From Elysia crispata (Eukaryota; Mollusca; Gastropoda; Plakobranchidae): a DNA stretch of 64,000 nt. How positions within the stretch are numbered: the stretch's first letter is position 1; every line of letters starts with the position of its first letter. The position numbers were made by a program, and so were the translations under genes. Under the pieces are notes generated by a model. The model saw nothing but the letters and a program-made list of their open reading frames with translations. It was not told the origin of the DNA and did no database searches. Of the stretch, positions 49,080 through 62,228 are shown piece after piece. The DNA lies in contig JAWDGP010001105.1 of assembly GCA_033675545.1 (NCBI GenBank), forward strand, positions 2,124,501 to 2,188,500. Direction: 5' to 3'.

Positions 49080-50148
49080 CAGAGGTGCCTACCCGAACCT
49101 ATGCCTTTCAGGGAAACCACCCACCGAAATCGGGGACAAAGTGTGACGAAGCTAATTTTTTTAAAAATGACAAGTTTTTGTTAATTTTGCTTAAAGCTCT
49201 GATAAAATCAACCTTGCAGCTATTGGAAATAAATAAGCTAGGACTAAAGTATAAAAGGAATAAAACCAGGGATGAGAAAAGGTCATCGCTGCCAGCGGAC
49301 TAGGGAGGAGCATTCTCTCTTTCTCTAACCCCCCCCTTATATTTAAACAAAATTGTATTGCCCTAAGAGCCATGTAGCTCATCTACAGCTGTGTCCCCCA
49401 AATGTTAGTTGTTACTGCTTTCTGTACATGTATTTTATTGGCTCAACTAAAGCCCCACAAAAGCTTGCTCATCAGAGTATACATAAAGGCCTATATTCTG
49501 GCTTAAATATTTAGCGCTGGTCTCCTTGTCTTTATTTATTTTTTTTAAAGACATATGAGCTGAATACAATAAATATCAATTAGGTCTAAAATGTCTCACC
49601 AGGCCCGGCCTGGCCGTGTAAAAAAGAAAATAATAATCTATCATTTAGATCTAAGCTTATAATTATTTTTCATTCCAAGGTAAATAATTATAAGCTTAGA
49701 TCTAAATGATAATTATTTTCTTTTTTACACGGCCAGGTGGGACCTAGTGAGACATGTTTTTCGGACGAATGTAGGAATGAAACAACTTGATGGGACTGAT
49801 ATCCTGGATGGTTTCATTTATGATACAAATCTCGATATTGGAAATGAAAATATAAATAGTAAACAAAAATATGGGATATCAGAATAATATATCACCCAGT
49901 TTTATACCTTCGCACAGGTTGATTCTCGATGACGGAAAAATATTGTTCTTGTCGTAGAATTATATTTTCACTATTTGTTTTTTCGTAGGATTGTTGGGTC
50001 ATGCTAACCTGAAAATAAACGATTATAATTGTTCATGTTAGGTCAGTCTAAATGCTGAAACAAAATGAAAAAATCCGGGATTTTGCGGGTAAATCCAAGT
50101 TTCTGGGATACAACACTCCCAGATTTTCTGGGACCATAGGCATCTTTG
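49080..50148. mobile_element. hAT-like non-autonomous element, copy 2, in BTF3 intron 1
   Basis: Ends are CAGAGGTGCCTA (left) and TAGGCATCTTTG (right), imperfect inverted repeats of hAT type. The body matches copy 1 (20500-23854) in the same orientation. It carries a long internal hairpin absent from copy 1. No convincing 8-bp target duplication (ACTCAATA versus TCTAAATT). Confidence 0.75.
49591..49755. repeat. Long near-perfect inverted repeat (hairpin) inside copy 2
   Basis: Arm 49591-49669 and arm 49682-49755 are reverse complements over about 75 bases with one 5-base gap and a few changes near the base. The loop is about 12 bases. The arms include CCTGGCCGTGTAAAAAAGAA and ATTTAGATCTAAGCTTATAA and their complements. 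Confidence 0.93.
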
Positions 50149-51050
50149 TCTAAATTATATTGCCAGCGGTCACCCATAAACCACTACATTGTGTACCTAC
50201 ATTGCCCTTTTACTTTCTGGGTTTCTACTTTCATTCCTTATTACTTCTTGAAATGATAGAAATCTCTGCAAGTTTCATGCAAACCTCATTTGCGGTTAGA
50301 ATACACTTAAAACTTCATATTGATTCTTCTTTTGTTTTCTAGTCTAGAATTAGAACAAATGAGTTAAATGGCGCACTTTTCGAAATTGGCTACTTTTGTT
50401 AGCGATTTTAAGGCCTAGACTAGATCTAAACTTAGCATGGGTCATCTCTTGAATCTTGTCAGGGATGCAACAGGAAGTTTATTTTGATTGATTATATTAT
50501 CTTCATATGGTTTGTTCATTATGATATGACAATTGTTATATGTATATTGTGATATTGGGAAATAATGTAAGATCTGGTTGACGTTTACATAATTTTTATC
50601 AAGAAAGAATTCACTTTTTCTTTTTAGGAATAATATTGATTTAGAAGAGGCATATCATTGTTTTCCCACACACATCTCATTGAAGGCACACTTGGTTTAC
50701 AGTTTTGGCTTTGTAATCATCAGATCTTTTGGTATCATTTGTCACAAGCAAGTTCTTTAAGAAATATTAGCCTCTTATGTTATTGTTTTTTTTAATCCTT
50801 TGTTAATGAAAGTCTCTACCTTTTACCCTTCAATTGTATTCTCTATCTCAACAAATGTGTGCTTATAAATATTCACTTCTTAATGTTGCAAAATTTTTTT
50901 ACGCAAGGTCTTTCCAGTCTCCATTTTCATTCTTCATTGATCACAAACTCTTGAAGGGATCTGTCTTATCAAGCTCCTACTATGCTTCCTTTAAAACCAA
51001 AGAATGTATAAATTATTTGATTTTACTTTAATATTCCTCAGACATTCACA

Positions 51051-54000
51051 ATGAACCCAGAGAAGTTGAAGCAACTCCAGGCCAAAGCTGATGTTGTTCG
51101 TATTGGGGGAAAGGTATTGTTATTCAGACCATTTATCTTTTATCTGTTTTATGGAAGTTCTCAGATACAGATAGGATTCTCTTGTCATATGCTATCTCTG
51201 ATCTAAGCCAGTAAGGTTTGGGAGCATATTTTCACAAAGTTTATCATCCAAAATTGTATGGGTAATTGTATTTTAATTTTAAACCATTTGTAGATTTGCA
51301 AAGCTTGTCTATATATTTGAGCCAGTTTTGGCATATTTTTGCCTTTTATCCTAAATCTTTGTGTATTGGTCGTCATATTTTCTTGTATCAAGTAAAGGAT
51401 ACATTAAGCCAATTTGGCAAAAAATGAAATGGTCTGTTACTCCCATATATTTTTCACCCAGGGAACTGCCAGAAGGAAAAAGAAGGTTATACACCGCACA
51501 GCCACAACAGATGATAAAAAGATGCAGTATTCTCTCAAGAAACTGTCTGTTAACAGTATTCCTGGGATTGAGGAGGTGTGTTTTGTATACTTGGTTTTTT
51601 ACATTTGCAACTTAATTTTGGGTAAAAGTTGTTTTAAAGAGCTTTTGTTCTAAGGTATTATGATATTATCTTAAATGAGATTTGTTAATATTCTCCTTGT
51701 CAATTGGAGGTTTAAGCTGCACTTAGACCTGTTATATAAAAATGTATTGCCCTAAATGTGTTCTTCCCAAAAATATATCTATTTGCAAAATCTACAAAAA
51801 TGAAAGTTTGAATTTACAGAGAACTAGACTTATATTTCAATTTATTAAAATGTCATCTCATCCTTTTAATCTTCCAGTTAAAATACAAAGCAGTCATAAG
51901 TAGATTTCTTTAAGGCAACTGGTTTTTTTTCTTAGCAGTGATTCATTTATCTTATTTCATGACTTCGTTGAGTTAACAATTAATTCTCCTCATAGTATGG
52001 AAAAGATGTTTCAAATTGTTTAACTTACAGGAATTACCAAATCAGTCTTATTCATCCATGGCACGAGGAAATAGTCTCATTTGTGTACAAGAATGATGGA
52101 TTTGGGTTGTTTTTCCAGCTTTTAAAAAAAAGTTATAACAGTTCCGTGTTTTGAAATTTATTCTATTGAAAACTCATTTTCAGATTTGCAAAGAAGTAAC
52201 TTTTTTACCTTTTTGGACCAAGGGCCTACCGTTTTCTCAAGAGGCCATACAAGTATTCACATACTTAGCTTTTTGTTTCCCTACTAGGTCAATATGATGA
52301 AAGAAGATGGGCAGGTTATCCACTTTAATAATCCGAAGGTACAAGCTTCTCTGGGTGCAAATACTTTTGCAATCACAGGATTAGCAGAGAACAAAGGTAT
52401 TTTCTTATGTTTGTGTAATCTTTGGCCGGTTATTTGTTTACTTTTGTCTTATTCGCATTTGAATTACTCTATTGTAGTAAACGTATTACTATGTCGTTTT
52501 TTTTTATTATTATTATTATTTCAAGATAATTTAAAAAAAAAACCAGAAAAGTATGGATGCCTGTAGTGAAAGTGCTCAGCATGAGGTAAGGTAAATCGGA
52601 AAGGTTTTCTATACATATATAGAAAAGAATAAAGTTGTGTGGCCAGTTTTTACTTATGGTATGGAATTTGGATTCATCAACTCCTAAAAAAAAATAGTTG
52701 CATCCATGCAATGTACAAAGCTAATTTCTGTAAATAATAATACTTTTTCCTTGAAAGGTTTTTTTCATCTTTGTTTTCCATGTTAAGGGGACTTTAAATA
52801 TTGTATCATGTCTTCTCTTCACAGAAATGTCTGATTTACTGCCTGGTATTCTGAACCAGTTAGGAGCTGAAAGTCTAAACAGTTTGAAGAAACTTGCGTC
52901 ATCTGTTGCTAGTAATGGTAAGGACAGTTGTTTTGTTTGGTAACCTTCTCTTTTGTTGTTATTGTTCTATTTACTCATGGGGTTTGCAGAATTCAGCTTG
53001 CAGCTGCCAGTGCATCTGTAAACTGTCAGTATGATATTGATGTGCGTGAAGTTTGTAAGAAGTAGTTGATTATAAAATCCTGTAACTTCATGGGGAAATG
53101 TGAAGGATAGTGGGTGGTTGATTCCTTAAGTAAATTCAAATAGTAGTCAAAATAAAGAAAGCATGTGAAAAAGCCTCATTGGGTAGAATCTTGTCTTTTT
53201 GGAAAGCCAGGAATGTTTTATATAGAAGGAAAGTTATCATTACTGCCTGTAAGTATATATCTTTTCAGGTTGCATTAGCACATAATTTTTGAAGAATTTT
53301 TTTTTTATTAAACATAACATATAAATGGGGTTTTTAAAATTTAAAGTAGATCTTCATGCTGTTCTTGATTGCTCTTCCCCCCAGACATGAGAGATAGATC
53401 CAATAAAACTGGAATTGTCAGATTGGATGTACAATTATCCAATCTTAGATACATTGATACAAGAGAACCTAGATCCTATAATTAGGTAGATTTTATTGCT
53501 GGTTTTAGTTTGTTAGTTGTGATTGTGTGCAATGTCAAGGCTTTTTCAATTCTCCACAAAATCAAGAGACACAGAAAGACCTAGTGTGTTAAAAATATCA
53601 ATGATCTATCAAGTCTATACGAATTGTATCTTTTTAGATCTAATTTCACAAAAACGATCATAATGCCTGCATCCATTATGGGTCACAGCAGGAAGTGATC
53701 TAATTTGAATTACAAAAATTCCATTGGTTGATTTTATGCATAAAAATGAAATCTTTTGAATTGATAATGCATGACATTTTCAATGTATGATTCAACTTTT
53801 TTGGTCCAGTTATACAGCAAGTAAGAATGTTAATAGTGAGAAAATAATTTTCTGATCTCATTAGCTGTATTTTTAAATTTAGTGGTGGTTTATACTGTTA
53901 ATTCATTTTGGTAAAAATTCTCTGTGTCCTCATCCCCATTTTTTTTTCTCTTGAAGTTATGAATCCAGGAAAGGCGGTTAATGGGAGGCCTTGAGTTGAT

Positions 54001-57000
54001 TTAAGTATGTTTAAGTGGTATCTCTTATGTTTTGACCAGTACAACCTTTCTACTATTGTTAACCTTTTTCCACAGCAGGAGACAGCAATAAACAATCAAC
54101 AGCAGATGTTGATGATGATGATGATGTTCCAGGTGAGTGCTGTAGATTGTGGTTTATCCCTAAAAGGAAGAGACAGTGGTAGAAGCATTTCTAAAATATT
54201 TTTACATTGGTTTTTTTCTTCATGATCTTGTATAAATTATTCCTGATAACGTTAAGAGTTTTGCTTCCTTTTTATTGCACAAGAATTGGTGGACTGCTTT
54301 GTGATTTTTTTAAATGGCATTTAAATTCCTCAATTGCTGAAGAAGACCAGGAGACCCTGTAGATCAAGAGGAGGACGATGTAAACAAGGAGAGTGGTGTT
54401 GGTTTTGAAGAGGCAGGTGAAGAGGAAAAAGAAGAGTCCTGACATCATACATGTAGATCGAGATTCTGAACCAAATTGAAACAACCCTCTCCCTTGGTCC
54501 TCTCCCCTTCATGATGTTGAAGTGGATCTATTTACCCTCAAAACAGGCCTTATTCTGCAGATTCCAATGATTTCTTCAAACTTAACATCCCTGACTTTTT
54601 CATGATCCGAGATTCCTACACTGCAACTGCCCAAAACTCTTACAATGAAGATGGCATTTCAAGAAGCAATGTTATATTTGCAGATCAAATAACATCAGAA
54701 CTGCCTTTGACGGGCATCTTGAGAGACTTTTGAAATATCTTATTTGCAAGGCTTATATTTTTGAAGAGATGTTATGTCCAATTTCATGAGAATGTCTTCA
54801 TCAATTAAAAAAAATGTGAGCATTTGGCAAAAACAACACAAAATACCATTTTTGACAATTTTCTCTCTTCATTTTTTTTTTTTCAGACAGCAATTGTCAT
54901 ATTTCAGCAACATGTTGTGTATCAATCAAAAACTTATCCATTTTTGCAAAATATGTTTTTGATATATTTTTTCCACTTTTAGATCAGATGATTTTTTTGA
55001 ATTAAGCATTGAAAAAAAATTATTTTCCTTACACTGGGAATTGGTCAGAGTAAAAATGTCGTATGGGTGGTAAATTGTGGGCTAAATCATTTTCAGAATA
55101 AAGGTTTGATATTTTAAAGAGGTCTATCATTTTTTAAAGGAAGGCATAATAGCATCTTAGGATTATGTCAGTAGGACATCTTCAACATAGTTCTTAATGC
55201 TATTGTTAGCCAGAAGTTCTTTTTGCTTGTCAGTTCCAGGTTGATGTTTGAAAAATTTTGAGAGCCAAGATGCCCTTTGTAGGGCTTGTTCTTCCTCTCT
55301 TCATCTGCATTTGGGCATTTATGCTACTGTCTCATCTGTAATCAGAAACGAGGTCAAATCATTGTTGTCCATACCAAGTCAGGCATATGCAGTAGTGTCG
55401 AAGAGGATAAAAGATTTTAAAAGTTTTTACATCTCTGGTGTTTCACCTTGGGACTCTGCCATGGTAGTTATGGTACAGTATATTGAACATGTTTGACCTT
55501 ACTCGAAAGTCTTTTTTTTTAATCCTTTCAGTCTTTCAACATGAAGAATGCAATGTTTAAAAAAAATGGCTCCAGTTCATATGTTTGGAAGTTTTTAAAC
55601 GTCCTAGGTGTTTTAGATAGGGATAGTTCCATAACTGTTGTTAGATCTGTCACTTTTGGGCGAACTGCTTTCTGTTTTGAGCAACAAAACCATTGTCCAA
55701 ATATCTCAGCTGTCCTTCTGAAAAGTTTTTCAATTGAAGGCTAAAATATGACAGAATGATTGCTAAGGACAAAAGTGGGAAACAAAACTGTCCTTCTTTA
55801 TTGAAAAGAGGCCATAAACTCATCTCACTACCTTTCTTGCCTTACAATAAATGTCTATGTACACAAGAGGATTAATATATGAACAGAATTCCCAATACTA
55901 TTTGGCCAATGCAGGGACTCTCAAAGAATTCAGTTGAGTTGTTTGAAAATTAAACCTATGGGTGATCTAATGTAGATTTGCCTTATGGACTAGGTTAATA
56001 ATAGGCTATAAGTACTATTACAGCCTGAGAGAGAAATTCCAGGAAAAATAAGGTGACTAGGTTCAAAACATATTCATAAACTTCTTTCAACAGCTCTGCA
56101 AGTGTGTCTATTAAAATATGGGTACATGCTATCCCAATAGAGAAGCCAAGGCAACAATAGATTCCAAACAAGACTTTCTGGTGTTAAAAAACTCTTGCCC
56201 AGTAACAATTTTAGAAGGATTGTTCTTTATATACAAAGTTCGTAAAAAAAATTCCTCTTTATTACCACATAGAAGATTGCTTCTAATTAAGGAGAATAAG
56301 ATATATTCAACAACACCTTGTATAGGGACAACTATTTCTATAACGACAGATCTGAAAATCCCTGGTTTTTTCCTTTATTTGAGTCATTCAATTTATTTCT
56401 TCAATAAGTATAGATCCTGTAATATCAACAACTAGATGTGAAGGTACAAAGGGAAGAAAGCACCAAGATCTTTCATAGGAAAAAAAATCTCAAGCATTTT
56501 GTCTTGCCTGCATTGCTAAGGTATAAATGTCCAAGTGATGCAGACTTTTGGGCCTTTTCTCCACACAGTTCCCACCTGTTAAGCATAGTCTAGGCCTAGT
56601 ATCAGTATCACCAGAGCCCTGGTATCACATGGCATCTCACTCACATATAAAGATTTTCGAAAACTATGTATCTCCCATTCATCACAATGCATTCTTTTTT
56701 ATTCCCTTTTGCAAGAATAACGGCAACCCTTGCTATAATGATACTTTATGACAAGATCAAGATATGTTGTTATTCCTGAGTTCCATTGTTTGTAGTATTT
56801 TTATTTATTTTGAACTGATTCTTTAAATTATCCCACTTTTTCAGAAGCATTTTAGTGCCCCACCTTAGTCTTGAAGCAAAAGTAGCCCATCTCTGCTTAG
56901 TCTTCTTTTATACATACTTCTGAGGTTAGGGTGTTTTGTCACCCCAAAAAAGTTGGGCCATGATTCTTGGGAGGCTTTATGTGGGGCATTCATATATTGA

Positions 57001-57479
57001 ATCATGCATTAGTCAAAATTTGTCATATTGAGTCTCTGGTACCATAAAATATATTTGAATTTTCTATCCTTCAGGGAGATTTTTAAATCTGTTATTTTGA
57101 GTATTCTTCAAGTATTGTCAAGAAGGTATTTGATCTTCACCTGAACTTTCTGAAACCTATCAGTTCTGAATTATAAACCAATGTAAAAATGTCTAGTGCA
57201 TTTTCTTTGTTGTTTTTTAGTGTTTTTCTTAGATCAAATTAATTTCCTATTCTACCTTAGGAAACATGTTGATTTAGCCATTTTTGGACTAGATATAGAG
57301 GTTGATGGCTCCTTTCAGGTTAACTGTAATGAATCATGTGTTTGTTTTGGATACGGTAGTTTTTTTTTTTTTGCTTATAATCTAATCCATGATAAGACAC
57401 CTTTCAAACTGAAATCACTCTTGTTTTCATTGCAGAGCTTGTGGAAAATTTTGATGAGGCATCCAAAGATGATGTTTGA
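51051..57479 (+). CDS. BTF3: BTF3, beta subunit of the nascent-polypeptide-associated complex
   Basis: Beta-NAC pairs with alpha-NAC at the ribosomal exit tunnel and shields nascent chains; also known as basic transcription factor 3. Coding exons: 51051-51113, 51462-51575, 52288-52396, 52825-52917, 54079-54132 (or from 54076), 57436-57479. GT-AG, phases agree, 158 codons (human short isoform 162). Visible: the [12 protein letters not shown] start; [20 protein letters not shown] with the RRKKK ribosome-binding motif at residues 25-29; the NAC domain blocks [38 protein letters not shown] and [20 protein letters not shown]; an acidic DVDDDDDVP linker; and [14 protein letters not shown], the family C-terminus. 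The ATG follows ATTCCTCAG-ACATTCACA, so translation starts in the second exon. AATAAA at 57702 ends the mRNA. Confidence 0.95.
54351..54442 (+). CDS. Candidate alternative terminal exon of BTF3 with acidic tail
   Basis: Following an AG (GAAGAAGACCAG) this segment joins exon 5 in the correct phase. It replaces the usual C-terminus with [16 protein letters not shown], then [14 protein letters not shown] and a stop, 30 residues, 15 of them acidic. The product would be 174 codons. An open, strongly acidic frame followed by a 3'UTR-like stretch with AATAAA at 55097 supports a real isoform. The weak pyrimidine tract before the acceptor argues against constitutive use. Confidence 0.4.
55097..55102 (+). 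terminator. AATAAA, possible end of the short BTF3 transcript
   Basis: Canonical hexamer about 650 bases after the alternative stop at 54442, inside the last long BTF3 intron. It would serve only the proposed short isoform. Confidence 0.35.
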
Positions 57480-57701
57480 ATGATAGAGTGGAGGGGTCTT
57501 CTCAATGCCTGCACCCAACCGTGTACAGATTTCCTCATTATTTTAAACTATACCTTCACACAGATGTCCGGAACACCGGGTGACCCTCTTGTGCAGATTT
57601 TCTTCAATTTACGTTGTTTGTCACTGTGCCTCGGCTCAGCTGGTTTGATTGTGATGCAAGATTTATCAAAATGTAGAACGTGCTTGGGTTGTAATATTAT
57701 T

Positions 57702-57707
57702 AATAAA
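57702..57707 (+). terminator. Polyadenylation signal of BTF3
   Basis: AATAAA 223 bases after the main BTF3 stop codon, in ATTAATAAAGTACC, followed by a T-rich stretch. It gives a short 3'UTR typical of this gene class. Confidence 0.8.
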
Positions 57708-58204
57708 GTACCTTCATTTTTCATGAGGTAGTTTTTTGGATTTATTTTTAATTCTAAATGACATGTTCACTGTCCTTAAAGGCAATTGTTCACCTCAATG
57801 TTCTCGTGGAGGGCTATTTTAAATTCTTTTTAACATTAAAAGCAGATGAAATGGCGCATGGGCCAGAGATCATGTGACAGTCAAAAAAGGATCAAAGTTA
57901 ACGATTCAATGTATTTATGGTTTAAGAGCTTAATTATAGGCCTTACAATACCATTTTTGAGATTTAGCAGAAATTATTTTCTCAAATGCAGGTTGTAAAG
58001 GACACAACTTAGTAGCTGATTTACCACTTCCCTCTTGTTTTGATCATGAGACCCTGATAATCATTGCGAAGACAAACTGAAGGGCATAAGAAATGGTCTT
58101 TGAGTCAAAGGTTTAGCCTTTGCTTTTTTGTGGATTGTAATGTAAATGCTTTGTCTACATTTGCAGAGAAATGCATTTTTAATGTGGAAAAAATAATATA
58201 TCAT

Positions 58205-59585
58205 ATTTGTTTTAAAGCTGGAGTTTTCCTGAGTACAACGCTACATTTTTTTATCTTTCAGTTATAGCGTCTTTACATGGTACAGGTGAATCTTGATACT
58301 TCTAGTAAATGAACTGAAAAAAGTCATGATTTTGTTAACACCTCAGTTTAATAGGAATATTTCAAAAGTGTAACAATTTTATTGCTTAAAAATTTTCCGA
58401 TATTTAAAAGATTAATATAAAAAAAACTTTTTTGCAAGTATCAAGTGCGAAGTTTTTGAGTGATTTTATATGTAATTCCACACACTCGGGTCTGCACGAA
58501 CTACCCGTAAATAACACTCTGCATTATAGATCTACCTTAGTAGCCTCAAATCTAAACTGTTAGATATGGAGCAGCACTTAGAATCTGAACACAATCATGA
58601 AGTTTGGGAACTTTGTGGTGATAGATTAACTGTACTAGCAAATAGAAGAAACAATCGAAAGTTTCTCATAACTGTGCAGACTTTTATCAACGACTGGTTA
58701 CTAACTTTTGGTGTGCACAATCATTTTCGGTAACCAAAAAAAAAAAAAAGATTTTCACACTGTTATTAATATTCTGAGATAAATCAACTTAGACGTCACA
58801 GGTTTGTAGGAAGTTATAAAAGCTTGAAAAGCAATGAAAATATTACAGAGAGACGGAGCTGGTAGCACATGCCCCACCAATTGAAAAATGTAAGGCAAAG
58901 TAAACGGATGACTTACCTGTAAAGTAAGACAATGCGAATACATGTGAAATAACATGTTTCATTTTCTTCTAAATGGGTGTTTATAACTTTGTTAATACAT
59001 GTAGTTCTCTCTCATATATATTTACTCTTCACAGCCTGAACTACGATGTTCTATCCTTATTAGAAGATTTACATTTATTATTTTATTATATCAAAACACG
59101 AACCTAACACTGGAAAAAGTGAACTGTCATATCTAGAACTTGCATAACGTGAAAACGAAGAACTCTTCGCTTTGGGTAAGTTCAACATACGTATGAAATG
59201 CTGTAAAAATTTCATCCCCAAAAACTGTTTCACTTTTTGATAAATGTCCCGTAAAAAACGTCACCACCTGAAGATTATTCCAGATTCATGTACTTGTTCA
59301 AATGCTCTATAACTCCATCAATTAAATGAAAAGAAGGAAAAAAATATTTAATGGTATCGTTTACTTTAATTATAGATTTAACAAATTATATGATTTTTGT
59401 ACTTCTTCCTTTCAAGTATGAGCTTAAATTCTCCATTTTTTGGTGTGAAAATTAGATCCAATAACTAGAGTTGTGAGAAGAGGGGAATTCCCGTCCCACC
59501 GCGGTGGTTGACCTCATGACCCGATCGGGTTAAGGCTGCTTTACAAATTACGAGACAGGCAAACTAAAATGCCACTCTTTAACAG
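58205..59585. repeat. Dispersed repeat, copy B (5'-truncated), downstream of BTF3
   Basis: Collinear, same-orientation match to 41009-42416 with small indels. It shares the right terminus (CAGGCAAACTAAAATGCCAC then TTTAACAG) but lacks the left 225 bases of copy A. No coding capacity. Confidence 0.8.
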
Positions 59586-60582
59586 CCGTGAGAGATTAAT
59601 GAGATGTTGTAGATCACTTAAAGGTGATATTATATAATGTTTAAGCTGTGAATAAATAGGACTTTAAAGACCTTTTTTCTGCCAACATTATTTTTCAACT
59701 TTGGCCCTAGCATTTTTTTTTCCTTTAAAGTTTAAGTTCTACATTAAAACATTCAAATGTTTGTCTCTTACTCTTGGTCTATGGTAGTACGGGCATGGTG
59801 AAGTTGTCCATCTGCAAAACTTTTATTGGAAATGGGTATGGCTCCTTTTCCTGAAATCTCTCCTACACGAAAAAGCAAGAATCGTAGTCAATCATATAAA
59901 AAACTTCACAGGATGTTATTTTAATCTTTTTTTTGTTTACGGTGAAAATATTTTGAGGTCTTGTCACTCATGCGGATGCGGCAGTGCTATTGCTAGGTTA
60001 AACCTTTCTTTCTACATGGATACTTTTTTGCTGCATATTGCATCATGTCGGATCAATGGATACCGGTAGTATCCCTGAAATCATTCGTTGAAGATAGGCA
60101 AAAAGAGTACTCCATGTATTACTATTGACACCGCTTGCATCGATTTTTACTCAACTCAATATTTTTGTCGGGTCCGCATCCCTTCTTAAATAATTATGAT
60201 ATAAGCTCTTGCACAAAGCTCTATTTTCAGATCGGTCGGGTCTTTTTGGGGTCGGTGGAAACAAAAATTTATCCACTTCATTTAGCCAATTAAAACAAGC
60301 TTTCTGTCCTCTTACTAAGCGTTAGACAATGCGCAGGCAAGTTGTCAAGTGCGGACGTAAAAATCAACATGTGCTGTCTTTGCAAGCCTAGGAGGCTGGC
60401 TGTATCAGTTCTGAGATTCCGCAGGAAAGGCCAACAGGCTCTTAGTCTTAGCTAGACTACTACGTTATATTAGACCGACCGACACCATTTGCGTCAACTC
60501 CCACCCAGCAGTATGTAGCCTAATCGCTTTCGGCAAAAATGCTAGCCCTCGCACCGAGAACGTAACTGTTACAGTGTTAGGT

Positions 60583-60660
60583 CCCCCATACACAGCGTGG
60601 TTGCGCGTGGCGCATGGTCAGATTTTACGAGTCCAGCGCTGAGCCACTGCGTGTGTAGGA
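60583..60660. repeat. Imperfect inverted repeat in a GC-rich island
   Basis: CCCCATACACAGCGTGGTTG pairs, with several mismatches, with AGCCACTGCGTGTGTAGG. It could be the arm pair of a small MITE or a structured remnant. Confidence 0.4.
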
Positions 60661-61316
60661 AAACCGCATGAAAACCCCGGGTACAGACACGGCGTGTCGC
60701 GTCGCGTACGGTCGAGCGAGGGGCCAGAATACATGTATGAAGCTCTGCCTGATATGTTCTGGTGCGGCGCCTGACACTGTGATCGGCTCAGCCAGGCTAA
60801 AAAAAAAAAATGACATAAAAATTTCGGATTTTGACAAAAAAAAAGTTTCAGAATCGTATTCCTCGTCGTATTTTAGTGCAGGTTGATACAAAGTAATGCA
60901 TAAATATTACATAGAACAGGAGATTTAAAAAAGCACTATCTGGGTGATTTGCTCATGTGGGCGTGTTGTTGTCATTGCTTTTCCCCCTTTTCCTCCTATT
61001 GTCTTGCTCACACTGTTACATTACATGACAATCACATGATCCGAGACAGTTTTACCAACAGGAGCAGATTTCACTGGTTGACCACACTGACCAGGCCTAA
61101 CGCTCACTTGCGGCTTCCGATGTAAACAACGCAAGCCGATTTGCATACGTCACTTGGGAAACCACGTGTTAGTTACGTTATGACTCATGCTTACGGTACG
61201 TAAGTGTCTGCGAAACATGGTTAATGTCTAGGTCTAATTTATAAAGCTGCTGGAATAATCCATTCTCTTATAAGCCTCCTGTCGCTCAACAATCACTGTC
61301 AAATTTGTGTGTGTCT

Positions 61317-61338
61317 GGGGGGGGGGGGGGGGGGGGGG
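61317..61338. repeat. Run of 22 G
   Basis: Uninterrupted guanine homopolymer following GTGTGTGTCT. It can form G-quadruplex structures and is prone to assembly length error. Confidence 0.95.
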
Positions 61339-62170
61339 TTATAATGGTAGTGAGGGAATACTGGCCAAAGCTAGGGTGGAAGCTGTGCATTGTGCGTCTT
61401 TAGTAGGCTAGGCCTGTCTCTGTGAAAATGATCGGCTTAGGTCATAGTAACAAATGAAAAAAAGCAGAGGTGCAAGACAGTAATGCAGTACATGTAACAA
61501 TCAATTTAACACTGCCTCGCTCGGTTGCATGTAGGGAGGGAGTTAACCTGCAACCAGAGCGTGCGGACAGAGAGCGCTCGCTCTTCGCAGCGTGCCTCAT
61601 AACTACTTTTGTACTGGGAATATCAGTACATGTATTTATGTAGCCACACGTACCCGGGACGTGGCGGGCTCTGGTTTCAGAATCATACACTCACCGTATG
61701 GTTTAGTAATACTGATAGTGAAAAATAGAACGTACAATACTGTTCTACTCGTCTTGAATGTATGTAAACTGGAAAAAGATATGCTTTTTGTGACTCGATC
61801 ATAGTTAATGAAAACAAGAACTCGTTTATGCCTAAAAAATAAATAAATGAATAAATCTTTACAGGTTCAAGTACTTCAACTGAAATTCATTGGAAATAGA
61901 GTAAATATTCAGGAAATTATAAATTACATGTATAGTAAAATTAAATACATGTATCATATTGGAAACAATGAATTATCATACAGAACACTGAGTAGCCAAT
62001 GCAGCCGCAATTCTCAAAGAAGAAGAAACAGCATCGTTAATTGTATTTTTTTAACAACTTCAATTGAAAGGGTCATGTAAATTATCGGAAACAATTCCAT
62101 GGATACAGAACAATGAGGAGTCGGTGAAACAGCAGATAATACAGAAAATACATGTACTGTAGTAGTACAT

Positions 62171-62226
<56 letters not shown>
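62171..62226. repeat. (ATA)n microsatellite
   Basis: About 18 ATA triplets, preceded by TACATGTA and followed by ATACATTGTATC. Confidence 0.97.

Positions 62227-62228
<2 letters not shown>

Noticed and set aside
54294..54340. A possible extra BTF3 terminal exon starting ELVDCF after TTGCACAAG
   Set aside because: Only three residues match the conserved ELVENF tail, there is no acidic content, and the acceptor context is poor. It may be chance.
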